64,000 nucleotides of DNA from Microglena sp. YARC (GCA_022414725.1 CM039462.1:117259966-117323965), one strand, 5' to 3'; positions 41,574-51,262 are shown, counted from the stretch's first letter. The notes: generated by a model not told the origin, from the sequence alone. Numbers and translations are program-made.

Positions 41574-41735
41574 ATGTTCTTCAAGGCGGATAAATCCAAC
41601 CACCTCCTCGTCGTCGTACGCGGACATGTCCAAAATCAAGTACGCCAAATACACGAAGAAATCAAACGCATCCTGCATGAAGACCACGCGGCAAAGGAAA
41701 CGCACGAGCTGATCATGAAGTCTCCATGTGACTGA
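41574..41735 (+). CDS. Short ORF running into a minisatellite
   Basis: 53 residues, MFFKADKSNHLLVVVRGHVQ then a helical QIHEEIKRILHEDHAAKE segment. The stop lies in the first unit of the following minisatellite, so the ORF looks like the 5' end of a longer gene cut by repeat expansion. No family assigned. Confidence 0.35.
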   Translation: MFFKADKSNHLLVVVRGHVQNQVRQIHEEIKRILHEDHAAKETHELIMKSPCD

Positions 41736-42003
41736 CTCGACAGGATCCGCCGTGACGAGAGTGGTCGCAGTGTGACTCGACAGGATTCTCCGTGACGAGA
41801 GTGGTAGCCATGTGACTGACTCGACAGGATCCGCCGTGACGAGAGAGGTTGCCATTTGACTGACTCGACAGGATTCTCCGTGACGAGAGAGGTTGCCATG
41901 TGACTGACTCGACAGGATCCGCCGTGACGAGAGTGGTAGCCATGTGACTCGACAGGATCCGCCGTGACGAGAGTGGTAGCCATGTGACTCGACAGGATAC
42001 GCC
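41725..42003. repeat. Minisatellite GTGACTGACTCGACAGGATC
   Basis: About seven units of 36-44 bases: CATGTGACTGACTCGACAGG, ATCCGCCGTGACGAGAGTGG, with TTCTCC/TCCGCC and GTGG/GAGG variants. A related single unit lies near 43280-43335. The arginine/serine-rich minus-strand frames across it are artefacts. Confidence 0.85.
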
Positions 42004-42091
42004 TTGCATCAGCTTGACACACGCTGTGGGTTTTTTGAAGGGGAAACTCGGGCCCCGGAGCGGGGCAGAGGGATTCAGTTGAAGAAACCTA

Positions 42092-42617
42092 CAGTCGGCG
42101 GAAAGCTGTAGGCAGCTTACATTGTTATCCTTTGGGCCAACTTAACTGCTTAAATACTGGGTTCAAGGGTCACCGGTAAGGTGTCACACGCCTTTGCGTC
42201 TCTGACAACAGAGTGTAGTACCTGACACCGCTGTCAGGACTGAATGCTCTCACAAGACTTCGCTTCTCTTACAACATAGTGGAATACCTGACACCGCTGT
42301 CAGGACTGACCGCTCTCAAGAGCCTTTACTTCTCTGGCAACAGCGTGAAAGACCTGACACCGCTGTCAGGACTGACTGCTCTCACATTACTTGACGTCCC
42401 TGAGAACAACATGGAAGACTTGACACCGCTGTTCGGACTAACCGGTCTGGCGTGGTTGTACACGTGATATACCCTGAAACCAGATACATGTCCATGTCCA
42501 TGTCCATGTCCGTGATTCACCACAACTACATTTTTTGAGGAGAGCTCAGCATCTGAATTCCCCTGTGACTCCCGCGATGCGAAAGAGAAATGTTTCATTT
42601 TACTGTTCCGCCGACTG
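42092..42617. mobile_element. TIR element carrying an LRR fragment
   Basis: TA, then CAGTCGGCGGAAAGCTGTA on the left and GTTTCATTTTACTGTTCCG + CCGACTG, TA on the right: the same termini as the MITEs at 23721 and 57911. The 526-base interior is unlike those MITEs. It contains an LRR coding fragment and a piece related to the 5' end of the Tc1-like transposase (42468-42545), suggesting capture or nested insertion. Confidence 0.65.
42183..42467 (+). pseudogene. Leucine-rich-repeat fragment
   Basis: Three to four 22-residue repeats of the form EYLTPLSGLTALKSLYFSGN, NSVKDLTPLSGLTALTLLD, NMEDLTPLFGLTGLAWLYT. The pattern (D/Y-L-T-P-L-x-G-L-x-x-L-x-x-L-x-x-x-x-N) is internalin-like. A TAG sits at 42216-42218 where the sister repeats have a Glu codon. 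There is no N- or C-terminal domain, so it is a fragment of a longer protein. Confidence 0.6.
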
Positions 42618-43178
42618 TAGTCTTTTAAAGGTGAACGGCGTGCTTCGGTATGGACACACGTTGTGGGCATGCATTGGGGTTACACATCGAGAACTAAAAG
42701 GTTCCAGGATAGTGCTCACCCATCCTTGTTTGTAATACTTTCCAACCTTGTCTGCAATTGCCAATTCAAAACTAGTGAATGAAAACTTTTGCAGGAGCAG
42801 GTGCATGTGGTGGGGACGGAATCGCCTAGCTGAGTGCATGAGAGCCCATACTCCCACCGTGTTTGCCCCGAACTCGTAAAACATGGGATAATACAATTGA
42901 GGAAGATGTAACAAGAGGCAACGAAAACTGTTCAAGTTGTTTGAGTCGATGGAGTAACACATGTGGATGCTCAGTAGCCTGCACAGTCGGATGTCGCTGG
43001 ATGCCCATTTGCACAAACATCGCAAGGTGATAGTGTCTTCCTCATCGATGACCCGCTGTACTGCATCGTACTGTCCTTCCTCGTCGGTTTCTATAACTGC
43101 ACGATGCTGGCACACCATCTGAGTGTGTATGTCACACAGGTGCATGATGACACATAGAACATCGGCACTAAGATACAT
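42600..43178 (-). CDS. F-box-like protein, unknown
   Basis: 192 residues. The start MYLSADVLCVIMHLCD with LRCLCKWASSDIRLCRLL has the spacing of an F-box-like module, followed by leucine-rich helices (FRCLLLHLPQLYYPMFYEFG, VWALMHSARRF). The last ~10 codons are the terminal repeat of the adjacent element (42592-42617), so the native C-terminus was replaced or the gene is truncated. Confidence 0.45.
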   Translation of the reverse strand: MYLSADVLCVIMHLCDIHTQMVCQHRAVIETDEEGQYDAVQRVIDEEDTITLRCLCKWASSDIRLCRLLSIHMCYSIDSNNLNSFRCLLLHLPQLYYPMFYEFGANTVGVWALMHSARRFRPHHMHLLLQKFSFTSFELAIADKVGKYYKQGWVSTILEPFSSRCVTPMHAHNVCPYRSTPFTFKRLQSAEQ

Positions 43179-43431
43179 TGTATCAACATGTATTCGTATT
43201 TGGTGTACTTACTTATGTATTCAACAACACGGTTGTCAATGTAAGAAGCAGCAGCAGATTAATCAATCTATTTGTGTCACATCACATGGCGACCACTCTC
43301 ATCAAGGAGGATCATGTAGAGTCGTGTCGAGTCACATTACAATGTTTGGGTTCAAGGGTCACCGGTAAGGTGTCCCACAATTTGTGTCTCCGACTGTGGT
43401 GTCAAGCTGATGTCTGCAGTGCCTCTCATTA

Positions 43432-44829
43432 TCACACACCTGTCTGGGGGCGGTGAACCAGAGAACCCTTGACATGATGGATCAAGTCCGAAACTGTTTT
43501 GAACTCCTTATTACATTGTCTGCAACACACACCGTGTGCACTGGGTTGATCCAGGATAATACGTCGATGCGCGACACTTAGCTTGTGAAATAGGTCACGA
43601 TAACGAGACCACTTGCATCCGCGTACCTCGAACACACCGCGGAACATCGAGTCCCAATCACGCACGCATATTCTTTTCACGATATTCGCAACCATGCAGT
43701 GCACTTGCTTGCGAATTTCAGCATCTTGTGAAGCGATACATGCCTGCTTAATGTCATCTCCATAATTGCATGAAAACACGGCATGCGTCAGCTTGGGGAA
43801 ATCGCCCACCGCGGAAGCAACGTCAGCCATCACGGCACCAGATATCGAGCCAGCATGTGCAATTATGACATCGAGGGGCAGGTCTTTGAGATCGATGCAT
43901 AATTTTGTAATGAAGCCGGTAAGCTTGCGGTTGAGCAGAGCGTGCGTAACCTCAAGAATATCGTCTGTTGTGCATGACACCACCAGGTTGTCGCGCAACT
44001 GACCATTGGGCACCAGCTTGTCGCGCAGCTGACCCTTGGGCACCACACTTGCGCAGCACTTGAACACATGTGCAAGATATTGAGACGACATGATGTGGTC
44101 ATCCAATTCATCCAACGATGCCTTCCGCATGGAGACGCACGAGAGACGTGCAGCCTCCTTGTCCGCGATTACTTTTGCTGTTGCGAGTTCGCAAAGCTCG
44201 GTGTAGCAAGAATAAGAAGAACTGTCGCCGAAACAACCCGCATCCTTTCGAAGGAACTCCCGCGCACGCGCATACACATCGGCGCTCCAGAGAAATGTGA
44301 GGTCGTAGGTGAGGTCGACATATCGTTTGTACATGCCAATTGTGATGGAGGGCAGTCCCCGACAAATATACGAAACAACCTCTGGACCCAACCCCTTCAG
44401 GTCATTCTTGACAGCAAAATCGCAAATAGTGTTTTCCCGTAGACATGTCTGACAAATGCGTGTGCCAAACTGCCAATACACTTTGAAAGTATTCGGGTGA
44501 GCGTCCCACCACTCACATCCGCGTCCGAGAATCAGCATTACCGCGTTTCGATACGAGCATTTCACATCACCTCCACACACTTTTCTGCTGAAGATCCTGC
44601 AGACCAATTGGAAAACAGTTTCCCATATGTCCTCGCCGACGAAGGTCGCGCTCTCCTGACTCAACATACATACGCTCACAAGCGGGCGCAATGCCGCACA
44701 AACCGTCTTCAAAGGGGAGCCTGTGGGCAGGCGTCTCAATGATTCCACAACGCAACCGCATATCTGGGACAATATTACATCCACCAATACATTGGGAATA
44801 TCAGGTATCCTTGATTCGGACATTGTCAT
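43432..44829 (-). CDS. Large protein with C-terminal C2H2-like zinc finger
   Basis: About 465 residues from ATG 44829 (MTMSESR); ATG 44823 is also possible. TATAAAGGTGTCCCGCTTTG lies about 35 bases upstream. N-terminal region (IPNVLVDVILSQICGCVVES) is F-box-like; a middle segment contains ICQTCLRENTICDF; the C-terminus holds HGVCCRQCNKEFKTVSDLIH then H-V-K-x4-H, a C2H2-like finger. A 10-residue duplication (KLVPNGQLRDN after VPKGQLRDK) is visible. Function unknown; the architecture matches the F-box/zinc-finger gene at 53-55 kb. Confidence 0.65.
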   Translation of the reverse strand: MTMSESRIPDIPNVLVDVILSQICGCVVESLRRLPTGSPLKTVCAALRPLVSVCMLSQESATFVGEDIWETVFQLVCRIFSRKVCGGDVKCSYRNAVMLILGRGCEWWDAHPNTFKVYWQFGTRICQTCLRENTICDFAVKNDLKGLGPEVVSYICRGLPSITIGMYKRYVDLTYDLTFLWSADVYARAREFLRKDAGCFGDSSSYSCYTELCELATAKVIADKEAARLSCVSMRKASLDELDDHIMSSQYLAHVFKCCASVVPKGQLRDKLVPNGQLRDNLVVSCTTDDILEVTHALLNRKLTGFITKLCIDLKDLPLDVIIAHAGSISGAVMADVASAVGDFPKLTHAVFSCNYGDDIKQACIASQDAEIRKQVHCMVANIVKRICVRDWDSMFRGVFEVRGCKWSRYRDLFHKLSVAHRRIILDQPSAHGVCCRQCNKEFKTVSDLIHHVKGSLVHRPQTGV

Positions 44830-44941
44830 TGGTGGTGTCTTCTTCAACAAAGCGGGACACCTTTATATGAATTGCAGCTTGGAAAGGTGCTAAAAAATAT
44901 GGTCGAATCGACTTCTCTCAGAAACGCTTGGGAGGGGAAGC

Positions 44942-45023
44942 GAAGCGCCAACCAATATAGCATCGCGCGAGTCACCCTTCACCTCCACCACACTGTTGAG
45001 CCACTAGATCAGCGGCTTGAATT
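44942..45023. repeat. Partial duplicate of the GIY-YIG gene 3' region
   Basis: CAATATAGCATCGCGCGAGT and CACCTCCACCAC-CTGTTGAGCCACT match 45172-45240 inside the neighbouring gene with some divergence. A short local duplication without its own gene. Confidence 0.65.
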
Positions 45024-45030
45024 CTACCAC

Positions 45031-46173
45031 CTACCTCAATGTGCACCCCTTGACCACCAAATTCTTCACAAATGACCCACCACCCGCCTTGGTGGCAAAG
45101 TATGCCTTGAGAACTGTGTTGTCGATGGCCTCTGCGCCAACATGCGTCTCCTTCCACAGCGCTTTGATGTCGCAAACCCATATAGCATCGCGCGAGTCAC
45201 CCGTAACCTCCACCACTCTGTTGAGCCACTCAATCAGCAGGATGTCTTCGGGGGTAGATTGTTTCAGGGTGTACATCGTGTCCAGACCGCACTCCTGGAC
45301 GACCTTCTCCAGCTCGACAATGTCAGCAACAGTCGCCTGTAGCCCATCCTCCTTGCAGAACGTGACGTAAGCGTCGTACATGCCCGGGGTCGTGGCAATA
45401 TGCGGTCGCAGATCGCCGGGGTTGGTGGCAATGCACCGCTCATCCAGAAAGAGGAGGACATTCTTGTGGCGAGTGAAGTCGGGGAACCGCAGGGCACGAC
45501 GGGGAAGCAGCAGGCCGTCGAAAATCTGCTGGATGGGTTGGATGCCCAGATCCTTGAGCGATGATACCACTTTCTTGGCGGTGAAGCTCGACCTGGGTAG
45601 CTTCGACAGTACCCGATCGACAAATGCGCCCTGATCTAACACCGCACCAGACAGCTCTATTGCATTGGCCTCGACAAAGTCGTGCACCGTATCGTACGTC
45701 TCGAGATCCATACGCTCCTGGTCCGTCTCCTCAGATTCCAAGGATTTCAAGGATTCCACGGATCCCTCAGATTCAACAGCAGATTCCACGGATTCATCAC
45801 GTGGAGTGTCACACTCATCCTGTTTGTCACTGCAGTCTTCGCCATACCATGCGTACTTCAAAACGTCCGCTAACATACCATTGTAAACGGTGGCTTCGCC
45901 CACCTCGAAGTACTCGGCACCCACATCTCTTCGTGGCTGGATTCTGGAATCGTAACCACCGCGCATGTACCTGAGCAGTGTCGCCTCTGCATCCACGCAC
46001 GCTTGTGCATCTCGAATATGGATGGCAAAAATGAGTTGGGATCCATTGGGGTACTGCGAGAGCCTCTTGCAGAACGGATGGCTGGTCCGGCTGACCTTGA
46101 CGACCAACGGGGACTTGCCCAGGAACTCGCGCTCGACGAGGGCGTACACGACGTGTTGGGTGTGGTGCGCCAT
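45031..46173 (-). CDS. T5orf172/GIY-YIG-like protein with D5-like C-terminus
   Basis: 380 residues. Residues 1-105 follow the T5orf172 (GIY-YIG superfamily) layout: VVYALVEREF, VKVSRTSHPFCKRLSQYPNG, a C-x-x-A-E-A-T-L-L-R-Y-M core and GAEYFEVGEA. A low-complexity SVES/SLES region (about 128-152) follows. The C-terminus LLIEWLNRVVEVTGDSRDAI ... LKALW matches the C-terminal domain of the D5-like primase-helicase at about 50690-50950 (LAEWLEEVVEVTGASSDAV). GIY-YIG domains are nucleases or nuclease-derived; the catalytic set is not fully evident. TATA box (TTTATACC on the plus strand as complement) near 46228. Confidence 0.65.
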   Translation of the reverse strand: MAHHTQHVVYALVEREFLGKSPLVVKVSRTSHPFCKRLSQYPNGSQLIFAIHIRDAQACVDAEATLLRYMRGGYDSRIQPRRDVGAEYFEVGEATVYNGMLADVLKYAWYGEDCSDKQDECDTPRDESVESAVESEGSVESLKSLESEETDQERMDLETYDTVHDFVEANAIELSGAVLDQGAFVDRVLSKLPRSSFTAKKVVSSLKDLGIQPIQQIFDGLLLPRRALRFPDFTRHKNVLLFLDERCIATNPGDLRPHIATTPGMYDAYVTFCKEDGLQATVADIVELEKVVQECGLDTMYTLKQSTPEDILLIEWLNRVVEVTGDSRDAIWVCDIKALWKETHVGAEAIDNTVLKAYFATKAGGGSFVKNLVVKGCTLR

Positions 46174-46260
46174 GGATGATACACAAGGGAAGGGAAGCTT
46201 GACTCAACCAAGATGGTGGTCGCGAGCTTTATACCGAGCGTTTTACGAGGTCCATAGATG

Positions 46261-46310
46261 TTGGAGGTCGATGGCAGCGGTTTCTGCCGACTTGCGGTGC
46301 GAATCTTAGG
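46261..46310 (+). repeat. Direct repeat copy 1 upstream of GIY-YIG gene
   Basis: CGATGGCAGCGGTTTCTGCC + GACTTGCGGTGCGAAT-TTAGGTGGG occurs here and at about 47551-47600. Copy 1 lies before the minus-strand GIY-YIG gene, copy 2 before the D5-like gene, so it may be a shared regulatory block of two DNA-replication-type genes. Confidence 0.6.
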
Positions 46311-46404
46311 TGGGTCGCTCCGCTGTGGGGAGGTGAAAAGGGCTCCGCCGCTTGTTGAATAAAACAAAAAATAGGGGGTCCGTTGTTTGCCGATGGTACC
46401 AAAG

Positions 46405-46475
46405 AGGCTACTCGGAATATTTTCGAGAACCTCTTCAACCGTTTCCCAAAATCAACGATCTGCAGTCTGGATGAG
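46405..46475 (+). promoter_or_regulatory. Conserved upstream promoter-like module
   Basis: GAGGCTACTCGGAATATTTT, CGAGAACCTCTTCAACCGTT and CAACGATCTGCAGT-TGGATGA. It matches the minus strand at 58795-58925 and part of 13549-13600. Here it is followed by a poly-C run and no clear TATA box, so it may be an orphan copy. Confidence 0.5.
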
Positions 46476-46577
46476 AATAACCTCCTTGCTTGATACCCCC
46501 CCCCCCCCCGCACTCCGAAAGTGTTGTGTGAGAGACGCGCACGCTGAATGCCTCTGCCACAAAATATCAATCAGACG

Positions 46578-46628
46578 CCTGCTTGTATCTTGTATCTTGT
46601 ATCTTGTATATTGTATCTTGTATCTTAT
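46578..46628 (+). repeat. (TTGTATC)n heptamer microsatellite
   Basis: Six to seven tandem TTGTATC units with one TTGTATA, between the orphan promoter module and the next gene. Confidence 0.85.
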
Positions 46629-46718
46629 CCATTTCATGGATAAAAAAATTGAATTGGATTAGTCCGGAAACAATGAATAACTCAAACCAATTAAAACCCT
46701 AAACTCCAACAATTTATA

Positions 46719-47528
46719 ATGAATTTCCCACAGTCTGTCACCAGACCACTGAACATATCATATCATGAATGTGAGGACACATTTGACGTGTCAGGTGATC
46801 ACGACCTTCTATTGGTGGCACTCAAGCTTCGCTTTGATACTGCTGCCTATTACGGAGGTATGGACTCTGGACACTCTCACTACTTTCGCAGACGGTTGTC
46901 ACAACTGAATGTATCGAAAGTGTCACCGCGTCTCGCGATGGGTGCACTTGATATATTGCGCATGCGTCTGTCCTGCCGGGAAACAAGAGTGTCTCGCAGC
47001 GTCTCCTTCTCTGGATCATCTGGATCATCTGGATCATCTTGCAGTAAGTCTTCGAACGGACTGATCTCTGCGCTCGATCTGAGTGGATATGACGGAGGAG
47101 GGAGAGTACATGTTGCCAACTATTTGAACCCTTTTCTATGGCGCAGTGGTGCATGGAGACATGGAAATGCTCCTGCGTGGCTTGACCTTGAATGCTCCTT
47201 ACCCTGTTCTACACCCGTATCCGAACCATATTTTGCGCTAGGTGTCAACACCACTCGCACCCTCGCGTGGCTTGACATTGAAGCGCCCGATACAGTCCGA
47301 ATGAACGGAGAACTCCGAGATTTGTACTGGTTAGGTGCCATCAAGTCCTCATCATCTGATGATGATGATGATTACGCATATGATGATTCCGCACATGCTG
47401 ATTACGCATATGATGATTCCGCATATGATGACACTGTCCCTAACATTGATTCAGATTACACGTTTCCTGAACAGGTAGATCGTGGCTTTGGATATATCAC
47501 GCCTGGACAAGGTAGCGCATGGGTATGA
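46719..47528 (+). CDS. Unknown protein with acidic C-terminal repeats
   Basis: 269 residues, intact. Contains a serine/glycine tract (FSGSSGSSGSSCSKSS, about 98-112) and an acidic tandem region (DDDDDYAYDDSAHADYAYDD, about 220-240). Two segments repeat the words AWLDLE and AWLDIE around 153 and 184. No family recognised. It sits in front of the primase-helicase, separated by the second copy of the 50-bp direct repeat. Confidence 0.6.
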   Translation: MNFPQSVTRPLNISYHECEDTFDVSGDHDLLLVALKLRFDTAAYYGGMDSGHSHYFRRRLSQLNVSKVSPRLAMGALDILRMRLSCRETRVSRSVSFSGSSGSSGSSCSKSSNGLISALDLSGYDGGGRVHVANYLNPFLWRSGAWRHGNAPAWLDLECSLPCSTPVSEPYFALGVNTTRTLAWLDIEAPDTVRMNGELRDLYWLGAIKSSSSDDDDDYAYDDSAHADYAYDDSAYDDTVPNIDSDYTFPEQVDRGFGYITPGQGSAWV

Positions 47529-47550
47529 GACAAGTACTCCCCTCTTTTTT

Positions 47551-47600
47551 TTCGATGGCAGCGGTTTCTGCCGACTTGCGGTGCGAATATTAGGTGGGTG
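47551..47600 (+). repeat. Direct repeat copy 2 upstream of primase-helicase
   Basis: Second copy of the block at 46261-46310 (GGCAGCGGTTTCTGCCGACT, GCGGTGCGAATATTAGGTGG), about 110 bases before the D5-like ATG and 75 before its TATA box. Confidence 0.6.
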
Positions 47601-47672
47601 GGGGTGTGATTGGGTGTGCAGGGGAGTGAGCTTCGCGAAGCACATACGTGAAGGGCGAATCAATCGATTTAG

Positions 47673-47680
47673 TATAAAGT
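47673..47680 (+). promoter_or_regulatory. TATA box of the primase-helicase gene
   Basis: TAGTATAAAGTGAAAAC, 35 bases before ATG 47708. Confidence 0.55.
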
Positions 47681-47707
47681 GAAAACAATAACGGCATTAC
47701 ACCCGAT

Positions 47708-50700
47708 ATGTCATCCCTCGATGCTCTTCTGGTGGCGGCACATGTCAAGAACTTCCTTGCCCCCACAGAGGCAACCCACGGTGCCATGGGGGACCCCATG
47801 TTCGGTTCGTTCGCGATCCCTGATGGTGGACCTCAGGCACAGGCGTTCCGCGAGGCCTACGTGCACGCGCTCAGGGATGAGGGTCGACCCATGTCTATCG
47901 TCGAGGCCCACACAAACACCTCGCCCGTCATTGTTGATCTGGACATGCGACAGACGACCCCAGAGCGCATCTACACACAGAAGCACATCGAGAATTTCAT
48001 GGACGCGCTCGTGGCGGCCACCAAGTACTTTGTAGACCAGCAGCACATGGACGTCGTGATCCTCGAGAAGCCAAATCCAAGACTCGACAAGAAACACTTA
48101 GGGGTGTACAAAGATGGTCTACACGTGTTCATGCCAAATGGCATCACACACCCAGAGATCCAACTCGCCATCAGAGAGCACTTCGTCAACGATGTGACCG
48201 AACACATGGCGTTCTCGAGCACCATTTGCATTCCTGGACTGGCCGAAATGGATCCCGGAAAGATATATGACAAAAGCGTGATCAAACGGGGCGGCAGGTG
48301 GTTCTTGTACGGATCGAAGAAACCGGATGAGGCCCACCCGTGGAAAGTCACTGCCTGGTACCAATTCGATATTGCCGCAGGCTCGTTCGCGAAACGTGAC
48401 GTACAGCAAATGGATCTCGATACACTCGTGCAGAATCTGAGCATCCGCGTGAACCCGCAAGGAGTTCACAGCCCATACACCAAACAAGGCCATGAGGAAA
48501 TGGTGATCCGTGGTGGTGACGACGACCCGTGCAAGAACCACCACCACTTGGATGAGCCTAAAAAGGCATTCGCCTTGCATCCTGGATGGGATGTGGACTC
48601 CCTCCACAATCTCGTGGGCATACTCGATGCACACAGAGCCAGCGGATACGATTCATGGCTGAAGGTCGGGATGGCGCTTAAGAACACCGTCGACATCGGC
48701 ACAGACACTCAGCGCCTCGAGATCTGGAAGGCTTTTGCAAAAAAGTGCCCCTCAAAGTTCTGTGACACCACGCACGAAAAGGTGTGGGTCAAGCTTAAGC
48801 CGCAAAAGATCACTCTTGGGACCCTCTGCTTCCTTGCCAAGGAGGATGACCCGGTGGGGTACGCCGAATGGGTCCGACAATGGGACAACAAGGACAGCGA
48901 ACAGGGTGTGAAACTCGACAAGGATTGCATCATCAACGACCTCAAGTTAAAGCTAATCCACTTGCACATTGACAAAATGATGTTGGATGTCGTCAAAGAG
49001 AGCATTGAGTTCAAGCTGGAAAACGGGGCGAAAGGAGCCATCCACAAGAACCAATACATTGTGGAGGTCGATGACAAATATTATGGATCGCTGATCGACA
49101 AGTTCCCGCTCCACGAAGACCCGGGGTTCATCAAGAACGTGCCTAGCGACAAAGGGCCCTACGAATGCGAGCTGCGGACCATGGATGGCAAATCAATTAA
49201 CAGTGCTATTGTGAATAGCAAAGACGTGCACATCGCATTCATGAATATTGGAAGTGACAACCAATATGTAAACGTGCAATGCTTCGCGTGCAACACATGC
49301 AGCAAGATCCGAGACAAGCACGTCATCACCGCAATCCACAACATGATCTTCAAGGCGCAAGAGTCCCACGCGAAGAACATGTACGGTATCAGTCAGAACA
49401 TTTTCCTTGTCAACAACGGCACCATCAACATCCACGTGGTGGGGGGGAATGGAGCGGACGATGATGATGATGATGATTCGTCGTCCTCCATCACAGAGAT
49501 GGTGCTTGCGGAGAAGTTCCTGGAGGCTGCCCCAGAATTCTTCAGCCGAATCAAGTTTGTGCCAGAGGTCAAGAAGAAAGAATGTGTAGGCGACATGTAT
49601 TACTGCGACCCCGCTACCAATCGCTGGTCGAACTGCAGCAATGCGAGGATAAGCAACTCGATCGCAAACGAGTTCAAATTCAAGTTCCCTGCAGAGAAGA
49701 ATAACAAGAAGATTCGGGGGTTTGTCGACACAATTAGAGGACGTTCGGCGTTCCTTCAATCCGTTGCATCTCTCGTCCTTGACGAGACATTCGCTGATAA
49801 CCTCGATATCAACCCGGATCTCTTTGCAGTCAACAACGGCGTCTTCGACAGCTCGTCGAGGGACACAGTAGTGTTCCGAAAAGTCGAGATGACCGACAAC
49901 ATTAGTAGGTGCGCAAAGTGGGATTACCAGGGAGAGGACAACAACCACCTCCAACGATGCAAAGAGGAGCTAGATGACTTTTTGAGGAAGGTAATGCCTG
50001 TTGACGAGGAGCGTGACGTCGTGCTTGCCTTCTTCGCGGGGCTCCTATCAGGTCGACGCAAGGAGAAGAAATTCCTAGCCTTCACCGATAAGACATCCGG
50101 GGACAACGGCAAGAGCACTCTCATGGCCCTTATGGGAACCTTTTTTTGGCGAGTACGGGAGCAGTAATGGGACAAAGTTCCTGACAAAGGGGTCGTTCGC
50201 TCGGAGCCGCGATGACCATGACGCGGGTCTCAAGCCAATGAAGGGCGTGAGGCTACTGGTGGCCGAAGAAATGAAACCCAACTTCGCGTTGGACGAGGCG
50301 TTGATCAAGCGCATTGCGGGGGGGGGAGGTGTGCGTGTTTGCGGGCGCTCGTGTGGCACCGGGAACTCTTTCGACTTCATGTGGCAGGCTGGTGTAGTAA
50401 TAATCTTCAACGAAGGCGATTGTCCCAAGTTCGACGGAGGAGACAACGCATTCGTCAAGCGGATGATCATTGTCCTAATGCGCTCAAATTTCTTGATACA
50501 CCCCGACCCACAGCGCGAGCACGAGTTTGAGCGCCGCGACGACCTAGCCGACATCCTACCAACCTGGAGGTCTGCGCTGGCACAGCTGCTCATCGAGCAC
50601 TTTCGTCGACCGGGGCGCTCCAGCATCTTCGACACCCTGCCGGTCTCCATGACAGAGTGGAAGTCTGGTATTGCGGACAGTGCAAACCCCCTGGCTGAAT

Positions 50701-50956
50701 GGCTAGAGGAAGTGGTTGAGGTGACGGGGGCGTCTTCGGACGCGGTGGGGACCTCAAGAGTAGGTGGAAAGTTTCCCACTATGGACACGAGACATCTTCA
50801 GTATTCAGCACTAAGTTGGTCAAGGCGTTCTGTTTGGGCAAACAGGGAACCGATTGGAAAGAGACCTCGCAGGTGGCAGTCTCTACGTAGGAGGAGAAGA
50901 AGAAGGTTGTGAAGCGCGGGGTCATTCGAGGAATCAAGTTAGTGGGGTTCAGCTAA
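47708..50956 (+). CDS. D5-like primase-helicase (two frameshifts)
   Basis: Replicative primase plus SF3 helicase of giant viruses and poxviruses. N-terminal archaeo-eukaryotic primase part: VIVDLDMR (residues 75-81, D-x-D) and KDGLHVF (His near 139); PriCT-2-like segment SGYDSWLKVGMALKN; SF3 helicase: SGDNGKST P-loop (798-804), VRLLVAEEMKP (Walker B) and GVVIIFNEGD (motif C). An extra T in a seven-T run (50151-50157) breaks the frame just after the P-loop; the rest runs in the next frame from about 50160. A second slip near 50745 shifts to a frame ending TAA 50956 with WK-x-SHYG and VKRGVIRGIKLVGFS. About 1080 residues when complete. Confidence 0.85.
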
Positions 50957-51129
50957 ATTGCAAGATGAACGAGTACCGTGGGTTGTTTTAGATCACACCC
51001 TCCATCCACCAGACTCCCTTTGTCGGTACACGTTCGAGAGTGCCCATTGAAGGACAAGCCGCACTCAAGTAATCAGTAATCGTCTCTTCTCCTCTATTGC
51101 GAGAAGGGGGTATATTTTAGACTTCCAAT

Positions 51130-51262
51130 TAACGTGTTTACATTTTAACATTTTAACATCGTTCGAAGAGTGGAGTACAAATAGAGATTGGAGAATTCAC
51201 ATCCGTGTTTTTATGAAAACACACAAATTTTAATGTTAAACCGTTAAAATGTTAAAACATTA
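51130..51262. repeat. AT-rich inverted repeat, TTTTAACATTTTAACAT
   Basis: ACATTTTAACATTTTAACAT at about 51139 is matched by AATGTTAAACCGTTAAAATG and TTAAAACATT at 51230-51262; a smaller hairpin (GTTTTTATGAAAAC) lies between. May mark transcript ends between the converging genes; no gene in 50957-51330. Confidence 0.5.

Noticed and set aside
8550..42218. Reassigned genetic code with TAG as a sense codon
   Set aside because: TAG replaces Gln, Trp, Leu and Glu codons in different genes and also serves as a natural terminator of several, so a single reassignment does not fit; kept only as a readthrough or bias question.
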